A DNA stretch of 64,000 bases from Xenorhabdus griffiniae (GCF_037265215.1 NZ_CP147737.1:496001-560000); one strand, 5' to 3'. Numbered from the stretch's first letter, positions 40,201-49,784 are shown. Program-made: numbers and translations. Notes: generated from the letters alone by a model not told the origin.

Positions 40201-40946
40201 GAGAACAGTCGTTACAGATGACTCCGCATACTTTTCCACGTGGAGCGTCTGCCGGCACATTCCTGCACAGTATTTTAGAAGAGCTGGATTTCGGCAATCC
40301 TCCGGATCAGGTGTGGTTGGTGGAAAAACTGACAGCATCAGGATTTGATGAAAACTGGGCACCGGTATTGCAACAGTGGATAGAGGATATTCTGGGCGCA
40401 GAACTGAATGAGCAGGGAATAAAACTTGCTGATGTGCCTCGACATTACCAACAAAGTGAAATGCAGTTTTACCTGCCAGTGGATAATTTATTGTATTCAA
40501 ATGAAATTGATGTATTGATTCGTCGTTATGATCCGCTGTCTGCGCAATGTGCTCCGTTATCCTTTCATCAAGTTAAAGGCATGTTAAAAGGTTTTATTGA
40601 TTTGGTTTTTTGCTGGCAAGATAAGTTTTACGTTGTGGATTACAAATCAAACTGGTTAGGTGAGAACAGCCCGTCGTATACGCAAGAAGCAATGGCAAAT
40701 GCCATGATAGAGCACCGTTACGATTTTCAGTATCAGCTTTATACCTTAGCGCTGCACCGTTATTTGCGTCATCGGTTAGCTCATTATGATTATCGCCGCC
40801 ATTTTGGTGGCGTGATTTATCTGTTTCTGCGGGGTATTGATAAGGATAACCCAGGGCATGGTATTTACTCCTATCTGCCTCCCTTTGAATTTATTGACGA
40901 ACTGGATACGCTTTTTAGTGCTGTCGGTGAGGAAAAAAGCGGATGA
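37296..40946 (+). CDS. recB: RecBCD subunit RecB, helicase-nuclease
   Basis: 3'-5' superfamily 1A helicase with a C-terminal nuclease that cuts DNA until Chi is met and then loads RecA. The start is GTG, overlapping the ptrA stop by four bases. Walker A is ASAGTGKT (25-32); VAMIDEFQDTDPQQYRIFQ carries motif II; LYVALTRS is near the end of the helicase part. The nuclease motif VDYKSNW has the metal-binding Asp at about residue 1115, matching E. coli D1080. At 1216 residues it is slightly longer than the E. coli protein (1180). Confidence 0.97.
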   Translation: MSKELPSHKLNPLTLPLYGQRLIEASAGTGKTYTIGLLYLRLLLGLGGSAAFSRPLNVEEILVVTFTQAATDELRGRIRENIHQLRLACIRQETAASDPVYQQLLAEIPDRESAASWLLAAERQMDEAAIYTIHGFCQRMLVHNAFESGVLFDQTLIQDENQLRKQGCADFWRRHCYPLPLPIAAEVSRIWNGPEALLKDISDYLHGDMPYIVNAPEGDETLFSRHQKIIEQIEAIKQQWNSAASGLEELITHSGVDKRSYSKKYLPNWLNSVSEWAKSPTEDYLLPKELDKFCQSRLLEKTKKGEAPQHALFAAIDGLYQHPLTLKDILLSKAIVEVRQSVNQEKLNRGYMGFDDLLTRLDSALQRAGGEQLAATIRQRYPVAMIDEFQDTDPQQYRIFQAIYCHQSENERAENETGLLFIGDPKQAIYAFRGADIFTYIRARSHVKAHYTLETNWRSSTPMVQAVNTLFSRPERPFLFAQIPFIDVNAAEKNQGLRFSLYGEDQTALRFWLQSGDGVSKGEYEQTMARQCAAQIRDWLQAGQEGKALLYRAKNQPTETSRPVMAADITVLVRDRREAALIRNELNALKIPSVYLSNRESVFDTPEAKDLLWLLQAVLAPEKARELRSALASSLFGLSAQQIDQLNNDEKAWDRLVDEFDGYARLWRTRGVLPMLRAVMVKYRIAENLLAGDDGERRLTDIMHIGELLQEESQQLDSEHAVARWLAQQISRPNPQSENQQLRLESDRHLVQICTIHKSKGLEYPLVCLPFVCGYRKQKQAIYHDRHNFEAHLNISHDDEALKEALELADEERLAEDLRLLYVALTRSVYHCSVGVAPLIKGNRGKTGDTDLHLSALGYLLQKGQKGDAELLINSLNELRDNGIEIRQVGNTTDLPWCPQSENTLSLEAKKLQRSIRDDWRVTSYSGLQYSASHATSPTYTGAFGESVDVIVQSISPKLDIEASGEKQGEQSLQMTPHTFPRGASAGTFLHSILEELDFGNPPDQVWLVEKLTASGFDENWAPVLQQWIEDILGAELNEQGIKLADVPRHYQQSEMQFYLPVDNLLYSNEIDVLIRRYDPLSAQCAPLSFHQVKGMLKGFIDLVFCWQDKFYVVDYKSNWLGENSPSYTQEAMANAMIEHRYDFQYQLYTLALHRYLRHRLAHYDYRRHFGGVIYLFLRGIDKDNPGHGIYSYLPPFEFIDELDTLFSAVGEEKSG

Positions 40947-42859
40947 ATTCCATGATGTCACTCTTGCAACAGGCGGTGAGCCAGAAGCTGCTGCGTCCTT
41001 TGGATGTGCAGTTTGCTTATGCGGTGATTGAGGCTGAAAATCCACTACTACTGTTGATTACGGCTCTGTTAAGTGCCGAATCAGGTGCGGGGCATGTCTG
41101 TTTGCCACTGGAGCGGATTTCGCCAAAATATTTTTTTGAAGGCAGGCAGCCGGAGTTAGCTGCATCGCTTTGGTCTTTGGCCGGAGAACCCGATCAACAG
41201 CAAATCCTGGCTGTTTTGCAGGCATGTCCGGCGGTCAGTATGGGGGAAACGCCGGCACCGATGATCCTTTCCTGTCAAAAAGAGCGTGATTATCGCCTGT
41301 ATTTACAACGTATGTGGCAAAGTGAACGGCGGGTTGCGGATTTTTTTGCTGCTGTGGAGTTGACCGACACTTTTGCTCAACCCTCCCATGATCAAACGGC
41401 GCTTGATGAACTCCAGTTACGTCGCATTTTGGATGCGCTTTTTGGTGTCACTGCTGAAGGAGACATTGATTGGCAAAAAGTTGCCGCTGCCGTGGCGGTA
41501 ACGAGCCGTATTTCGGTGATCTCTGGTGGGCCAGGAACTGGCAAAACCACGACAGTGGCTAAGTTGCTGGCCGCCTTGATCAAGTTGCATGAAGGGAAAA
41601 AATTAAGCATCCAATTGGCTGCACCAACCGGCAAGGCAGCGGCCAGATTAACTGAATCACTGAGGGAAGCGGTCAAGAAACTCGATTTGACGCCAGAACA
41701 GTGGCATAGCGTTCCAGAACAGGCGCAAACTCTCCATCGTTTACTGGGGGCGCAACCTGATAGCCAAAAACTGCGTTATGGGCGTGATAATCCGCTGTCC
41801 CTTGATATTTTGATCGTTGATGAGGCTTCAATGGTGGATTTACCGATGATGGCTCACTTGGTCGATGCTTTGCCGCCGCGGGCGAAAGTGATTTTCTTGG
41901 GGGATAAAGACCAGCTTGCATCGGTTGAAGCCGGAGCGGTATTGGGAGATATTTGCCGTTTTGCTGAACAAGGTTATAGCGCCAAACGTACTGAGCAATT
42001 GGCGCGCTTGACGGGATGTCAGTTAACCTCTTATTCCACCTTACATTCCGATAAAAATATGCCCGCCGTGCGGGATAGCCTGTGTTTGCTGCGCAAAAGT
42101 TATCGCTTCAACTCGGCTTCCGGCATTGGGCGATTAGCATCAGCTGTGAATCAAGGGGATCGCAGAGGCGTCGCGGCAGTGCTGGATCAATCTTTTCCCG
42201 ATGTTGATTTTTACCCGCTTGCAGCGGATGAAGATTATCAGCGTCTGTTGACGGAAACCGCGGCGGGTTATTCTCAATATTTAGCCATGGCAAATGAACG
42301 GATGGCGGAAGAAGCTATTTTGGCGACGTTTAATCGTTTTCGATTATTGTGCGCGTTAAGGGAAGGTCCCTTTGGTGTGACAGGGCTGAACCAACGAGTG
42401 GAACAACTACTGCACAGGAAAGGCGTCATTACCCTCCCCAAAAATGTGGAGAGCCGTGGTTATGTCGGGCGTCCTATCATGATATTGCGTAATGACAGCA
42501 CGCTTGGGCTGTTTAACGGAGATATCGGCATTATGCTCAAAAATCAGGATAATGAGCTGAAAGCCTATTTCCAGCTATCTGATGGACAGATTAAAGGATT
42601 TCAGCCAAGCCGGTTGCCCCAACATGAAACGGCTTATGTGATGACAGTGCATAAATCTCAAGGATCTGAATTTGAGCATACGGCTTTGGTGTTGCCGACC
42701 CAACATTCACCCATAGTCAGTCGGGAATTAGTATATACCGCCCTGACGCGGGCGAGGGAAAAATTGACGATTTATGCCAATAAGCCCGTTTTGGATAGAG
42801 CGGTGGCTACAGCAACACAGCGGCGGAGCGGGTTGGCAGATTGGTTCAACCCGCAATAA
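40943..42859 (+). CDS. recD: RecBCD subunit RecD, 5'-3' helicase
   Basis: Superfamily 1B helicase that drives the complex along the 5' strand and controls nuclease activity. Walker A is GGPGTGKT (195-202); DILIVDEASMVDLPMM follows as motif II, and VMTVHKSQGSEFEH is a late helicase motif. The ATG overlaps the recB stop by four bases (ATGA). Length 638, slightly longer than E. coli (608); the extra residues are partly in an insertion after LARLTGCQL. Last gene of the operon; argA converges on it 38 bases away. Confidence 0.97.
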   Translation: MNSMMSLLQQAVSQKLLRPLDVQFAYAVIEAENPLLLLITALLSAESGAGHVCLPLERISPKYFFEGRQPELAASLWSLAGEPDQQQILAVLQACPAVSMGETPAPMILSCQKERDYRLYLQRMWQSERRVADFFAAVELTDTFAQPSHDQTALDELQLRRILDALFGVTAEGDIDWQKVAAAVAVTSRISVISGGPGTGKTTTVAKLLAALIKLHEGKKLSIQLAAPTGKAAARLTESLREAVKKLDLTPEQWHSVPEQAQTLHRLLGAQPDSQKLRYGRDNPLSLDILIVDEASMVDLPMMAHLVDALPPRAKVIFLGDKDQLASVEAGAVLGDICRFAEQGYSAKRTEQLARLTGCQLTSYSTLHSDKNMPAVRDSLCLLRKSYRFNSASGIGRLASAVNQGDRRGVAAVLDQSFPDVDFYPLAADEDYQRLLTETAAGYSQYLAMANERMAEEAILATFNRFRLLCALREGPFGVTGLNQRVEQLLHRKGVITLPKNVESRGYVGRPIMILRNDSTLGLFNGDIGIMLKNQDNELKAYFQLSDGQIKGFQPSRLPQHETAYVMTVHKSQGSEFEHTALVLPTQHSPIVSRELVYTALTRAREKLTIYANKPVLDRAVATATQRRSGLADWFNPQ

Positions 42860-42897
42860 AAAGCGCTATGGTTAAGGATCATTGGGTTAGTCGGACG

Positions 42898-44232
42898 TCA
42901 GCAAGCCTGTAAATCCAGCAGCAAGATTTTGGAACGGCGCTGATAGTTATACAGCGCTTGTTTTTCCACAGGCAACATATCTATTTCTGCGGGCTTAAAG
43001 CCTTTCTCCTGAAACCAGTGAATACTGCGGGTTGTGAGTACGAAAAGTTTTTCCAACCCTTTTTGTTTCGCCTGACTGGAAATGGCATCTAACAGAATTT
43101 CACCTCTGGAAGAGTTTCGATAGTCTGGATGTACGGCAACACAGGCCATTTCCCCAATTTTTTCATTGGGATAAGAATATAAGGCTGCGCAGGCGATAGT
43201 GATATTATCGAGTTCAATCAGGGTGAAGTTATCAATTTCCATTTCCAGTTGTTCACGTGAACGGCGTACCAAAATACCTTGTTGCTCCAATGGGCGAATA
43301 AGCTCAAGAATGCCACCAATATCATTAATATTGGCGCGGCGTATCTGTTCGGAACGTTCCATAACAATTTGAGTGCCGATACCTTCGCGGGAAAATAGTT
43401 CCTGAACCAATGAGCCATTTTCTTGGTAACTGATCAAATGGCTGCGGCGAACACCACGGCGGCAAGCCTTAATCGCTCCCCTTAAGAAACGCACGGTGCC
43501 TGAATGATAGTCACCCGCGTTTTCCAATTTGTGCAGGTGAGTTTCTCCTTCATTAAGAAACATTTCTGATACAGTGTGGCCGTTAGCGTCAAGTGCGCCC
43601 TGAGATGAGCAAAATCCAATTAATTTTTCTGCTTTTAATTTGATCGCCAGTTGGGTTGCAATTTCTTCGGAAGTGAGGTTAAAACTTTCTCCTGTAACGG
43701 AAACGGCAACTGGCCCAATCAGCACAATAGCACCGTTATCCAGTTGCTGGTTGATTGCTTTCTCATCAATACGACGAACCCTACCACTATGGCAATAATC
43801 GACGCCGTCATCGATTCCTAGCGGTTGGGCGATAACGAAGTTTCCGCTGACGACACTGATATTAGCGCCTTGTAATGGGGTATTGTTTAATCCCATGGAA
43901 AGGCGTGCTGTGATTTCTAGCTGTAATAAGCCTGCTGCCTGTTTGACCAAATCCAGTGTCGTGGCATCGGTTACTCTGGTGTGTTTGTGGTAAACCGATT
44001 GGCAATGGTGTTCGGCAATGTTTTGTTCGATTTGTGGACGGGCGCCATAAACAACGATTAAACGGATGCCCAGATTATGCAGTAATCCAATATCGTTGAC
44101 GATATTAGAAAAATTCTCATGGGCGATGGCTTCACCTCCCAGCATAATGACAAAGGTTTTACCTCGATGTGCATTGATATACGGAACCGAGTGACGTAAG
44201 ACTTCAACCAATTCGGTACTGCGTTCGTTCAT
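42898..44232 (-). CDS. argA: N-acetylglutamate synthase
   Basis: Transfers acetyl from acetyl-CoA to glutamate, the first step of arginine synthesis, and is inhibited by arginine. Residues 1-280 form the amino-acid-kinase-like arginine-binding domain ([15 protein letters not shown] near 26). The C-terminal 150 are the GNAT acetyltransferase ([19 protein letters not shown] near 350). The start is ATG 44232 with AGAGGG six bases upstream, giving 444 residues. The frame remains open upstream through the ARG boxes, but that extension is Lys/Asn-rich and unlike the family, which supports the chosen start. Confidence 0.97.
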   Translation of the reverse strand: MNERSTELVEVLRHSVPYINAHRGKTFVIMLGGEAIAHENFSNIVNDIGLLHNLGIRLIVVYGARPQIEQNIAEHHCQSVYHKHTRVTDATTLDLVKQAAGLLQLEITARLSMGLNNTPLQGANISVVSGNFVIAQPLGIDDGVDYCHSGRVRRIDEKAINQQLDNGAIVLIGPVAVSVTGESFNLTSEEIATQLAIKLKAEKLIGFCSSQGALDANGHTVSEMFLNEGETHLHKLENAGDYHSGTVRFLRGAIKACRRGVRRSHLISYQENGSLVQELFSREGIGTQIVMERSEQIRRANINDIGGILELIRPLEQQGILVRRSREQLEMEIDNFTLIELDNITIACAALYSYPNEKIGEMACVAVHPDYRNSSRGEILLDAISSQAKQKGLEKLFVLTTRSIHWFQEKGFKPAEIDMLPVEKQALYNYQRRSKILLLDLQAC

Positions 44233-44245
44233 GAAACCCTCTCTG

Positions 44246-44284
44246 ATTGAATTTTTATTCGTATTTTTTGTATTTTTATTCTTT
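44246..44284. promoter_or_regulatory. Tandem ARG boxes (ArgR operator) before argA
   Basis: Two 18-bp boxes, ATTGAATTTTTATTCGTA (44246-44263) and TTTGTATTTTTATTCTTT (44267-44284), are separated by exactly 3 bp, the classical ArgR hexamer spacing. The first fits the consensus TGAAT-4-ATTCA at all but one core position; the second is weaker. They lie 14-52 bases upstream of the argA start and would repress argA when arginine is present. Confidence 0.8.
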
Positions 44285-44471
44285 TTGAAGGGAAATGGCA
44301 AGCGGAAATATGGATAAAAATAACGTTATTATTTATATTGGTATAAATAAATGAGAGGATCAGAAAATACGTTTTTTGATGACAGACGTTTGCTAATTAA
44401 TTAGAGTTCCTGCCTAACTATTATGTTTGGTAAAGATTACTGCGTTTGGTTGTTTTTAAGCGGAATAAATA

Positions 44472-45719
44472 ATGAGTCATTCAGACCATAATACTTCACG
44501 TCGTCGCCTGCTGAAAGGCGCAGCCGCTGTATGGTTATTAAGCATCAGCCCAATAGGTTATGCAGCGACTTCAAAAGTTATTGCTGTGCGTATTTGGCCT
44601 GCATCAAGTTATACCAGAGTAACGCTGGAGTCTAATATTCCACTTAAGTATCGCCAATTTTCGCTTACAAACCCTAATCGTATTGTTATTGATTTGCAGG
44701 GTATTCAACTTAATAGCATTTTGAGCAGCATGGGGGCACAGGTTCAGCGGCGTGATCCTTACTTAAAATTAGTGCGAGCAGGGCAATTTAATCCTAAAAC
44801 GGTGCGTTTAGTCTTTGAAATCAAACAACCCGTCTCTCCGCATATTTTCACATTGCCGCCAATTGCAAAGTTTAAACATCGTCTGGTGCTCGATCTGTAT
44901 CCCAAAAAGGCGGTTGATGTGGCTAATGATCCTTTACTGGCCCTGCTTGAAGAGTACAACAGTGGGAACCTGGAACAGAATTTGCCTGCACAGACACGCA
45001 AACCTGGCAAGGCAGGCAAAGACAGGCCGATTGTGATTATGCTCGATCCTGGTCATGGTGGTGAAGACTCTGGAGCGATTGGGAAATATAAAACCCGTGA
45101 AAAAGATGTCGTGTTGCAAATTGCCCGTCGTTTACGGGCGCTCATCAAACGTGAGCCGGGCATGAAAGTTTACATGACGCGAAATGAAGATGTGTTTATT
45201 CCCTTGACGGTGAGGGTGGCAAAAGCCCGTAAGATGCGGGCGGATCTCTTTGTTTCTATTCATGCAGATGCCTTTACAAGTCGCTCTGCACGGGGATCAT
45301 CCGTGTTTGCGCTGTCAACTAGGGGCGCTACCAGCAATACGGCGCGTTTTCTCGCCCAAACTCAGAACGAAGCAGACTTAATTGGTGGCGTCAGTAAAAG
45401 TGGCGATAAATATTTGGATCATACCATGTTGGATTTGGTGCAAACCGCGACTATCAATGATAGCTTGAAATTTGGTAACGAAGTGCTCAAGCGGATGGGA
45501 AAAATCAACAAATTACATAAAAATAGCGTCGATCAGGCGGGATTTGCGGTATTGAAAGCGCCAGATATCCCTTCCATTTTAGTAGAAACTGCCTTTATCA
45601 GTAATTTGGAAGAAGAACGTAAACTTAAGACAGCAAAATTCCAACAACAAGTGGCAGAATCTATTTTTGCTGGCATTAAGGCGTATTTCAAGAATGGGGC
45701 TGAATTGGCACGACGGTGA
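44472..45719 (+). CDS. amiC: N-acetylmuramoyl-L-alanine amidase AmiC
   Basis: Periplasmic zinc amidase that cuts peptide stems from glycan strands to split daughter cells; activated by NlpD at the septum. The N-terminus carries a Tat signal ([15 protein letters not shown], residues 9-23), so export is folded. The AMIN targeting domain spans about 35-150. The Amidase_3 domain begins at about 185 with [16 protein letters not shown], and VSIHADAF and VETAFISN hold further zinc or catalytic residues. Length 415 is close to E. coli AmiC (417). It is divergent from argA, as in E. coli. Confidence 0.96.
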   Translation: MSHSDHNTSRRRLLKGAAAVWLLSISPIGYAATSKVIAVRIWPASSYTRVTLESNIPLKYRQFSLTNPNRIVIDLQGIQLNSILSSMGAQVQRRDPYLKLVRAGQFNPKTVRLVFEIKQPVSPHIFTLPPIAKFKHRLVLDLYPKKAVDVANDPLLALLEEYNSGNLEQNLPAQTRKPGKAGKDRPIVIMLDPGHGGEDSGAIGKYKTREKDVVLQIARRLRALIKREPGMKVYMTRNEDVFIPLTVRVAKARKMRADLFVSIHADAFTSRSARGSSVFALSTRGATSNTARFLAQTQNEADLIGGVSKSGDKYLDHTMLDLVQTATINDSLKFGNEVLKRMGKINKLHKNSVDQAGFAVLKAPDIPSILVETAFISNLEEERKLKTAKFQQQVAESIFAGIKAYFKNGAELARR

Positions 45720-45776
45720 AATATCCGCTTAAAGCCTATTGCCTATGATGCCAAGGATGGTTATTTACTTTATGTT

Positions 45777-45881
45777 TATGCCAATCTAACTTCAAGATGC
45801 TTTTGATTTATCTCTGCTAAACGGGGATAAATCAGGTTTCATAGCGTGTTATCAATTGCAACTTGAAGTTTAATGCGTATT
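45777..45881 (-). repeat. ERIC-like palindromic repeat, full copy
   Basis: Starts TATGCCAATCTAACTTCAAG and ends CAACTTGAAGTTTAATGCG-TAT, 105 bp. The central palindrome is degenerate here (TTTATCTCTGC...GGGGATAAAT). Same orientation as the copies at 49681, 50343 and 50703. Confidence 0.8.
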
Positions 45882-45983
45882 TAAATCGGATTTAAATATT
45901 AATTTTAAAATCAGTGGATATTAGGTGATCGAACCGTAATAAGGATCAGATGAAAATTGGAGGAAAAAATGAAAAGGAATATT

Positions 45984-46060
<77 letters not shown>

Positions 46061-46128
46061 TCCGTCTGTCTGCAAATTTTGATTAGAAACCATGAATGCA
46101 AACACTGAGTAATGACATCATATAGTGT

Positions 46129-46205
<77 letters not shown>

Positions 46206-46337
46206 TCCGTCTATTTGCAAATCTTGATTAGAAACCACGAATGCAAATACTAAATGATGACATTTTTTACTGTCAAATTGTCTTTGCTACCAGAGCAAAT
46301 CGACGCAACATCATACCGATATGATATGCAATCGAAT

Positions 46338-46414
<77 letters not shown>

Positions 46415-46428
46415 TCCGATGTCGGCAC

Positions 46429-46456
46429 ACTATACTCTGGAACGACACGGTTGCAA
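46429..46456 (-). promoter_or_regulatory. Promoter of the tRNA-fMet cluster
   Basis: On the minus strand TTGCAA (46451-46456) and TATAGT (46429-46434) are separated by 16 bases and followed by a GC-rich stretch GTGCCGAC before the tRNA. A/T-tracts lie directly upstream (46457-46500), as in UP elements of stable-RNA promoters. Confidence 0.75.
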
Positions 46457-46644
46457 GTTTTTTTATTGATTTTTACTAAATTTGTTTGTTTTTTGGCTTA
46501 AAAATAGTCTGATTGTTTTGTTTTTACTCGATAGGGGGGCGGAAACGGTAAGCTATTTAATCTAACTACATTTCATTATTTATTACTGTTTGATATTGTT
46601 CGTGATCTGAATAAGTGATGGCTAAATAGAGTTTCAAAATAATA

Positions 46645-46694
46645 GGAGTATTCCTTACCCCGCGTGGCGCGTGGCGCGCGGGGTAAGGAACTCC
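46645..46694. repeat. Long GC-rich hairpin before mltA
   Basis: TTCCTTACCCCGCG (46651-46664) pairs perfectly with CGCGGGGTAAGGAA (46677-46690), and GGAG/CTCC extend it outside. The 12-base loop region contains a doubled GCGTGGC. Its ends (no TATAC, no CTTCAAG) differ from the ERIC-like family. It lies 53 bases before the mltA start and could affect mltA expression or simply be another palindromic repeat type. Confidence 0.6.
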
Positions 46695-46746
46695 AATATC
46701 TGATACTCTCAGTATTATGAAAACCATTTAGAGATAAGGCAGTAAT

Positions 46747-47844
46747 ATGAGAATTTGGGGCAAATATCTTTTATTTGGATTTGTCATTTCGTTATTATCG
46801 GGATGCCATTTTCGACCTACTGATCAGGCGCAGCAGTATAAGGATGGGCGAATTACCCGAAGCCTCCAGTTGGTTAATATCCCTAATGCCGAAGGTTTTC
46901 CGGTTAATGCCAAGGATTTTGCTACTCAAGTTGAATATATCAGCAAAGCTTCTCCTCGCCTTTATGACAATAACCGTGAATTATTTAATGCAATTGAACA
47001 CTGGATGCTGTCTGGTGGTGATACCCGTGATTTAAATGAATTCGGTTTACTGGCTTATCAGATGGAAGGTGAAGATAAATACGGCAACGTGAAGTTTACC
47101 GGCTATTACACACCTGTTTTGCAAGCACGACATACTCAGCAAGGTGAGTTTAAATATCCACTGTATCGGATGCCAACTCATTTACGTTCCCGCTTACCAA
47201 GTCGCGCTGAGATATACAGAGGCGCACTGAGCAAGAAATTTATTATCGGGTACAGTAACTCCCTGATGGATAATTTCATGATGGAAGTCCAGGGGAGTGG
47301 TTATGTCGATTTTGGCGATGGGCGTCCGTTGACCTTTTTTGGCTATGGAGGAAAGAATGGACATCCCTATCGCAGTATTGGCAAGGTGCTGATCGACCGT
47401 GGAGAAGTACCGAGCGAAAAAATGTCGATGAAAGCTATCCGGCAATGGGGAGAACAGCATAGTGAAGCCGAAGTGAGAGAAGTGCTGGAGCAGAATCCTT
47501 CATTCGTTTTCTTTAAGCCTGAATCTTATACGCTTGTGAGGGGGGCCAGTGCCGTGCCTCTTATTGCAAAAGCGTCGGTAGCATCTGATAAATCATTAAT
47601 CCCTCCCGGAACAGTTTTGCTGGCGGAAGTGCCTGTGCTGGATGAAAAGGGCAAATTTACCGGCCAGTATCGGATGCGCCTGATGGTAGCGTTGGATGTT
47701 GGTGGTGCCATCAAAGGAAATCATTTCGATATTTATCACGGTGTTGGAGAAAAAGCGGGTGAAATGGCGGGTTTTTATAATCACTATGGCCGTGTTTGGG
47801 TATTGAAGAAAGCATCATCTGGTTTTTTGGCGGCAAACCAGTAA
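46747..47844 (+). CDS. mltA: Membrane-bound lytic murein transglycosylase A
   Basis: Outer-membrane lipoprotein that cleaves peptidoglycan glycan strands to 1,6-anhydro products. The lipobox LLSGC ends at Cys20 of the 365-residue precursor. The conserved GYYTPVLQARHTQQGEFKYPLY (about 118-139) and the catalytic region with FMMEVQGSGYVDFGDG (about 178-193) and the double-psi barrel end DVGGAIKGNHFDIYHG (about 317-332) are all present. The conserved Asp lies in the latter stretch. Order tRNA-fMet cluster, mltA, tcdA as in E. coli. Confidence 0.95.
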   Translation: MRIWGKYLLFGFVISLLSGCHFRPTDQAQQYKDGRITRSLQLVNIPNAEGFPVNAKDFATQVEYISKASPRLYDNNRELFNAIEHWMLSGGDTRDLNEFGLLAYQMEGEDKYGNVKFTGYYTPVLQARHTQQGEFKYPLYRMPTHLRSRLPSRAEIYRGALSKKFIIGYSNSLMDNFMMEVQGSGYVDFGDGRPLTFFGYGGKNGHPYRSIGKVLIDRGEVPSEKMSMKAIRQWGEQHSEAEVREVLEQNPSFVFFKPESYTLVRGASAVPLIAKASVASDKSLIPPGTVLLAEVPVLDEKGKFTGQYRMRLMVALDVGGAIKGNHFDIYHGVGEKAGEMAGFYNHYGRVWVLKKASSGFLAANQ

Positions 47845-47874
47845 GATCCCCTCCAGTTTAAACGATCAATCGAT

Positions 47875-47900
47875 AACCTATCTCAATAGAGGTAGGTTTT
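47875..47900 (+). terminator. Hairpin after mltA, overlapping the tcdA translation start
   Basis: AACCTATCTC (47875-47884) pairs with GAGGTAGGTT (47889-47898) with one T-G pair, and four T residues end at 47900. It looks like a short terminator for mltA. The GAGG of its right arm lies eight bases before ATG 47901 and is the likely tcdA ribosome binding site, so the stem would also hide it. Confidence 0.55.
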
Positions 47901-48730
47901 ATGCAGGATTTATTTAGCAATGCAAGTTTCTCTCTGATGCTTATCTTCAGCGTTTCGCTGGTACGGCGCGGTTATATGGCCAGAAAGCGCTTTCATTATT
48001 TGCCCGTTCTCATGTCTGTGTTGTCGGAATTGGCGGTGTGGGTTCATGGGCGGCAGAAGCGCTGGCGCGTACCGGTATTGGTGCTATTACGTTGATTGAT
48101 ATGGATGACGTCTGCATCACCAATACCAACCGTCAGTTGCACACGTTGGTACAGAATGTGGGCTTACCTAAAACGGAAGTCATCGCACAGCGGATACAAG
48201 CGATTAATCCTGAATGTCGGGTGACTTGCATTGATGATTTTGTCACCCCTGATAATGTGGCTGAATTGATATCCACAGAGTTTAGTTATGTTATTGATGC
48301 CATTGATAGCGTACGGCCGAAAGCGGCGTTACTGGCCTATTGTCGCCGCTATAAGATCCCACTTGTGACAACGGGTGGAGCGGGTGGGCAACTTGATCCT
48401 ACCCAGATCCAGGTGGTGGATTTAGCAAAAACGGTACAAGATCCATTAGCGGCGAAATTGAAGGAGCGCTTGAAGTCGGATTACCGCGTAGTGAAAAATG
48501 GCAAAGGTAAATTAGGTATTGACTGCGTTTTTTCAACCGAACAGTTAGTTTATCCGCAATCTGACGGTACAGTTTGCGCTGCCAAAAGCACTGCGGAGGG
48601 TTCCAAGCGAATGGATTGCGCTTCTGGTTTTGGTGCCGCAACGATGGTTACGGCGACTTTTGGTTTTGTTGCGGTATCCCACGCATTGAAGAAGATGGTG
48701 GCGAAAGCTGAACGGGAAAATAGGCTTTAA
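47901..48730 (+). pseudogene. tcdA: tRNA threonylcarbamoyladenosine dehydratase TcdA, with an N-terminal frameshift
   Basis: ThiF/E1-like enzyme that cyclises t6A37 of tRNA using ATP and the CsdA/CsdE sulfur relay. The main frame from GTG 48038 encodes 230 residues matching E. coli TcdA from GSWAAEALARTG to the end. The missing start is present in two frames. ATG 47901 gives MQDLFSNASFS, and the frame 47936 onward gives DAYLQRFAGTARLYG and VCVVGIGG. They join if one CT unit is removed from the TTTCTCTCT run (47927-47935), giving 275 residues. Starting at GTG 48038 would drop the nucleotide-binding GIGGVG loop. It is therefore frameshifted by +2, or a sequencing error. Confidence 0.75.
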
Positions 48731-48736
48731 GCGAAC

Positions 48737-49195
48737 CTAATGAATGTAAGTGCTTGCTATTTCCTGAACGGTATTTATCAGGGATTTCACGCCATTGAGC
48801 CTTGAGCCACTGAGTTGTTGTTCCAGGCCGAGTTGTTGGAATAGCTCGGCCAAAGGTATTTGTACAACCTGCTCTGGGGTTTTGCCTTCTACGGCAGTCA
48901 GCAGGATTGCCAATAACCCTTTGACGATACGGCCTTCGCTATCGCCATAAAAATGCAATCGGCCGTCTGCAAGTGGTTGATACCCCAACCAGACGCGATT
49001 TTCACAGCCGGATCTTTCGATATTTTGCTGTTTTAGTTCATCCGCTAAAGGAGGCAGTTTTTTAGCCAGGCCGATGAGCTGCCGATAACGATCTTCCCAC
49101 AATTTGCATTGCTGAAAGTTTTCAATAAGTTGCTGCTGTGTAATTTCTGTTCCGAATGGATGCGGAGCCAAGATAGTATCTGAGAGTTGTGTCAT
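48737..49195 (-). CDS. csdE: Sulfur acceptor protein CsdE
   Basis: SufE-family protein that takes persulfide sulfur from the cysteine desulfurase CsdA. The acceptor cysteine is Cys64 in RSGCENRVWLG, equivalent to E. coli Cys61. The 152-residue length is normal. It is convergent with tcdA, six bases between stop codons. In E. coli csdE directly follows csdA; here 1.6 kb of repeat-rich DNA with one extra gene separates them, so csdE needs its own promoter or long read-through. Confidence 0.94.
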   Translation of the reverse strand: MTQLSDTILAPHPFGTEITQQQLIENFQQCKLWEDRYRQLIGLAKKLPPLADELKQQNIERSGCENRVWLGYQPLADGRLHFYGDSEGRIVKGLLAILLTAVEGKTPEQVVQIPLAELFQQLGLEQQLSGSRLNGVKSLINTVQEIASTYIH

Positions 49196-49281
49196 GGGTT
49201 ATTTATCTTACTTTTGGGAAAGGAAAAATGTGAATAAAATCAAATTACATCAATATCATACGAAGCGCTTTATTCTTCATT

Positions 49282-49386
49282 TATACGCATTAAACTTCAA
49301 GTTGCAATTGATAACACTCTATGAAACCTGATGTTTCCCCACGAAGCGGGGAGAAATCACGCGCATCTTAAAGTCAGGTTGGTATA
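49282..49386 (+). repeat. ERIC-like palindromic repeat, full copy
   Basis: Starts TATACGCATTAAACTTCAAG and ends TTGGTATA after 105 bp. The core is TTTCCCCACGAAGCGGGGA. Opposite in orientation to the copies at 49681, 50343 and 50703. The AT-rich stretch 49387-49680 between this and the next copy shows no gene. Confidence 0.85.
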
Positions 49387-49680
49387 GTCTTTCATAGGCT
49401 GATGATACAGTTTTATATATCCAACCGATGGTGGATATGCAAGTTTTGATGTAAAAATATCGCTTAAGACAGTTGCTTGCTCGATAGGATGAGGAGCAGT
49501 CACATTTTTAATAGATATTATTTATTGATCTTTATGAATATTTCCCAATGGAAATATTTATCTATTATCATTATGCATAAGAATATTGTAAATATAATAA
49601 AATATTATTTAGTCTATTATAAATAACTAACCATACTATATAATTATATAGATGTATTGTTTCATTATTAATTACTCTAA

Positions 49681-49784
49681 TATACCAATCTAACTTCAAG
49701 ATGCGTGTGATATCCCCCGCGAAGCGGAGAGATATCAGATTTCGTAGAGTGTTATCAATTGCAACTTGAATTTGAATGCGTATA
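49681..49784 (-). repeat. ERIC-like palindromic repeat, full copy
   Basis: Starts TATACCAATCTAACTTCAAG and ends GAATGCGTATA. Core CCCCCGCGAAGCGG with a mismatch to the right arm. It lies 100 bases before the VapA-like gene. Confidence 0.85.

Noticed and set aside
48038..48730. tcdA as a normal gene starting at GTG 48038
   Set aside because: This would remove the N-terminal 45 residues including most of the GIGGVG nucleotide-binding loop, and the missing part is visible upstream in another frame.
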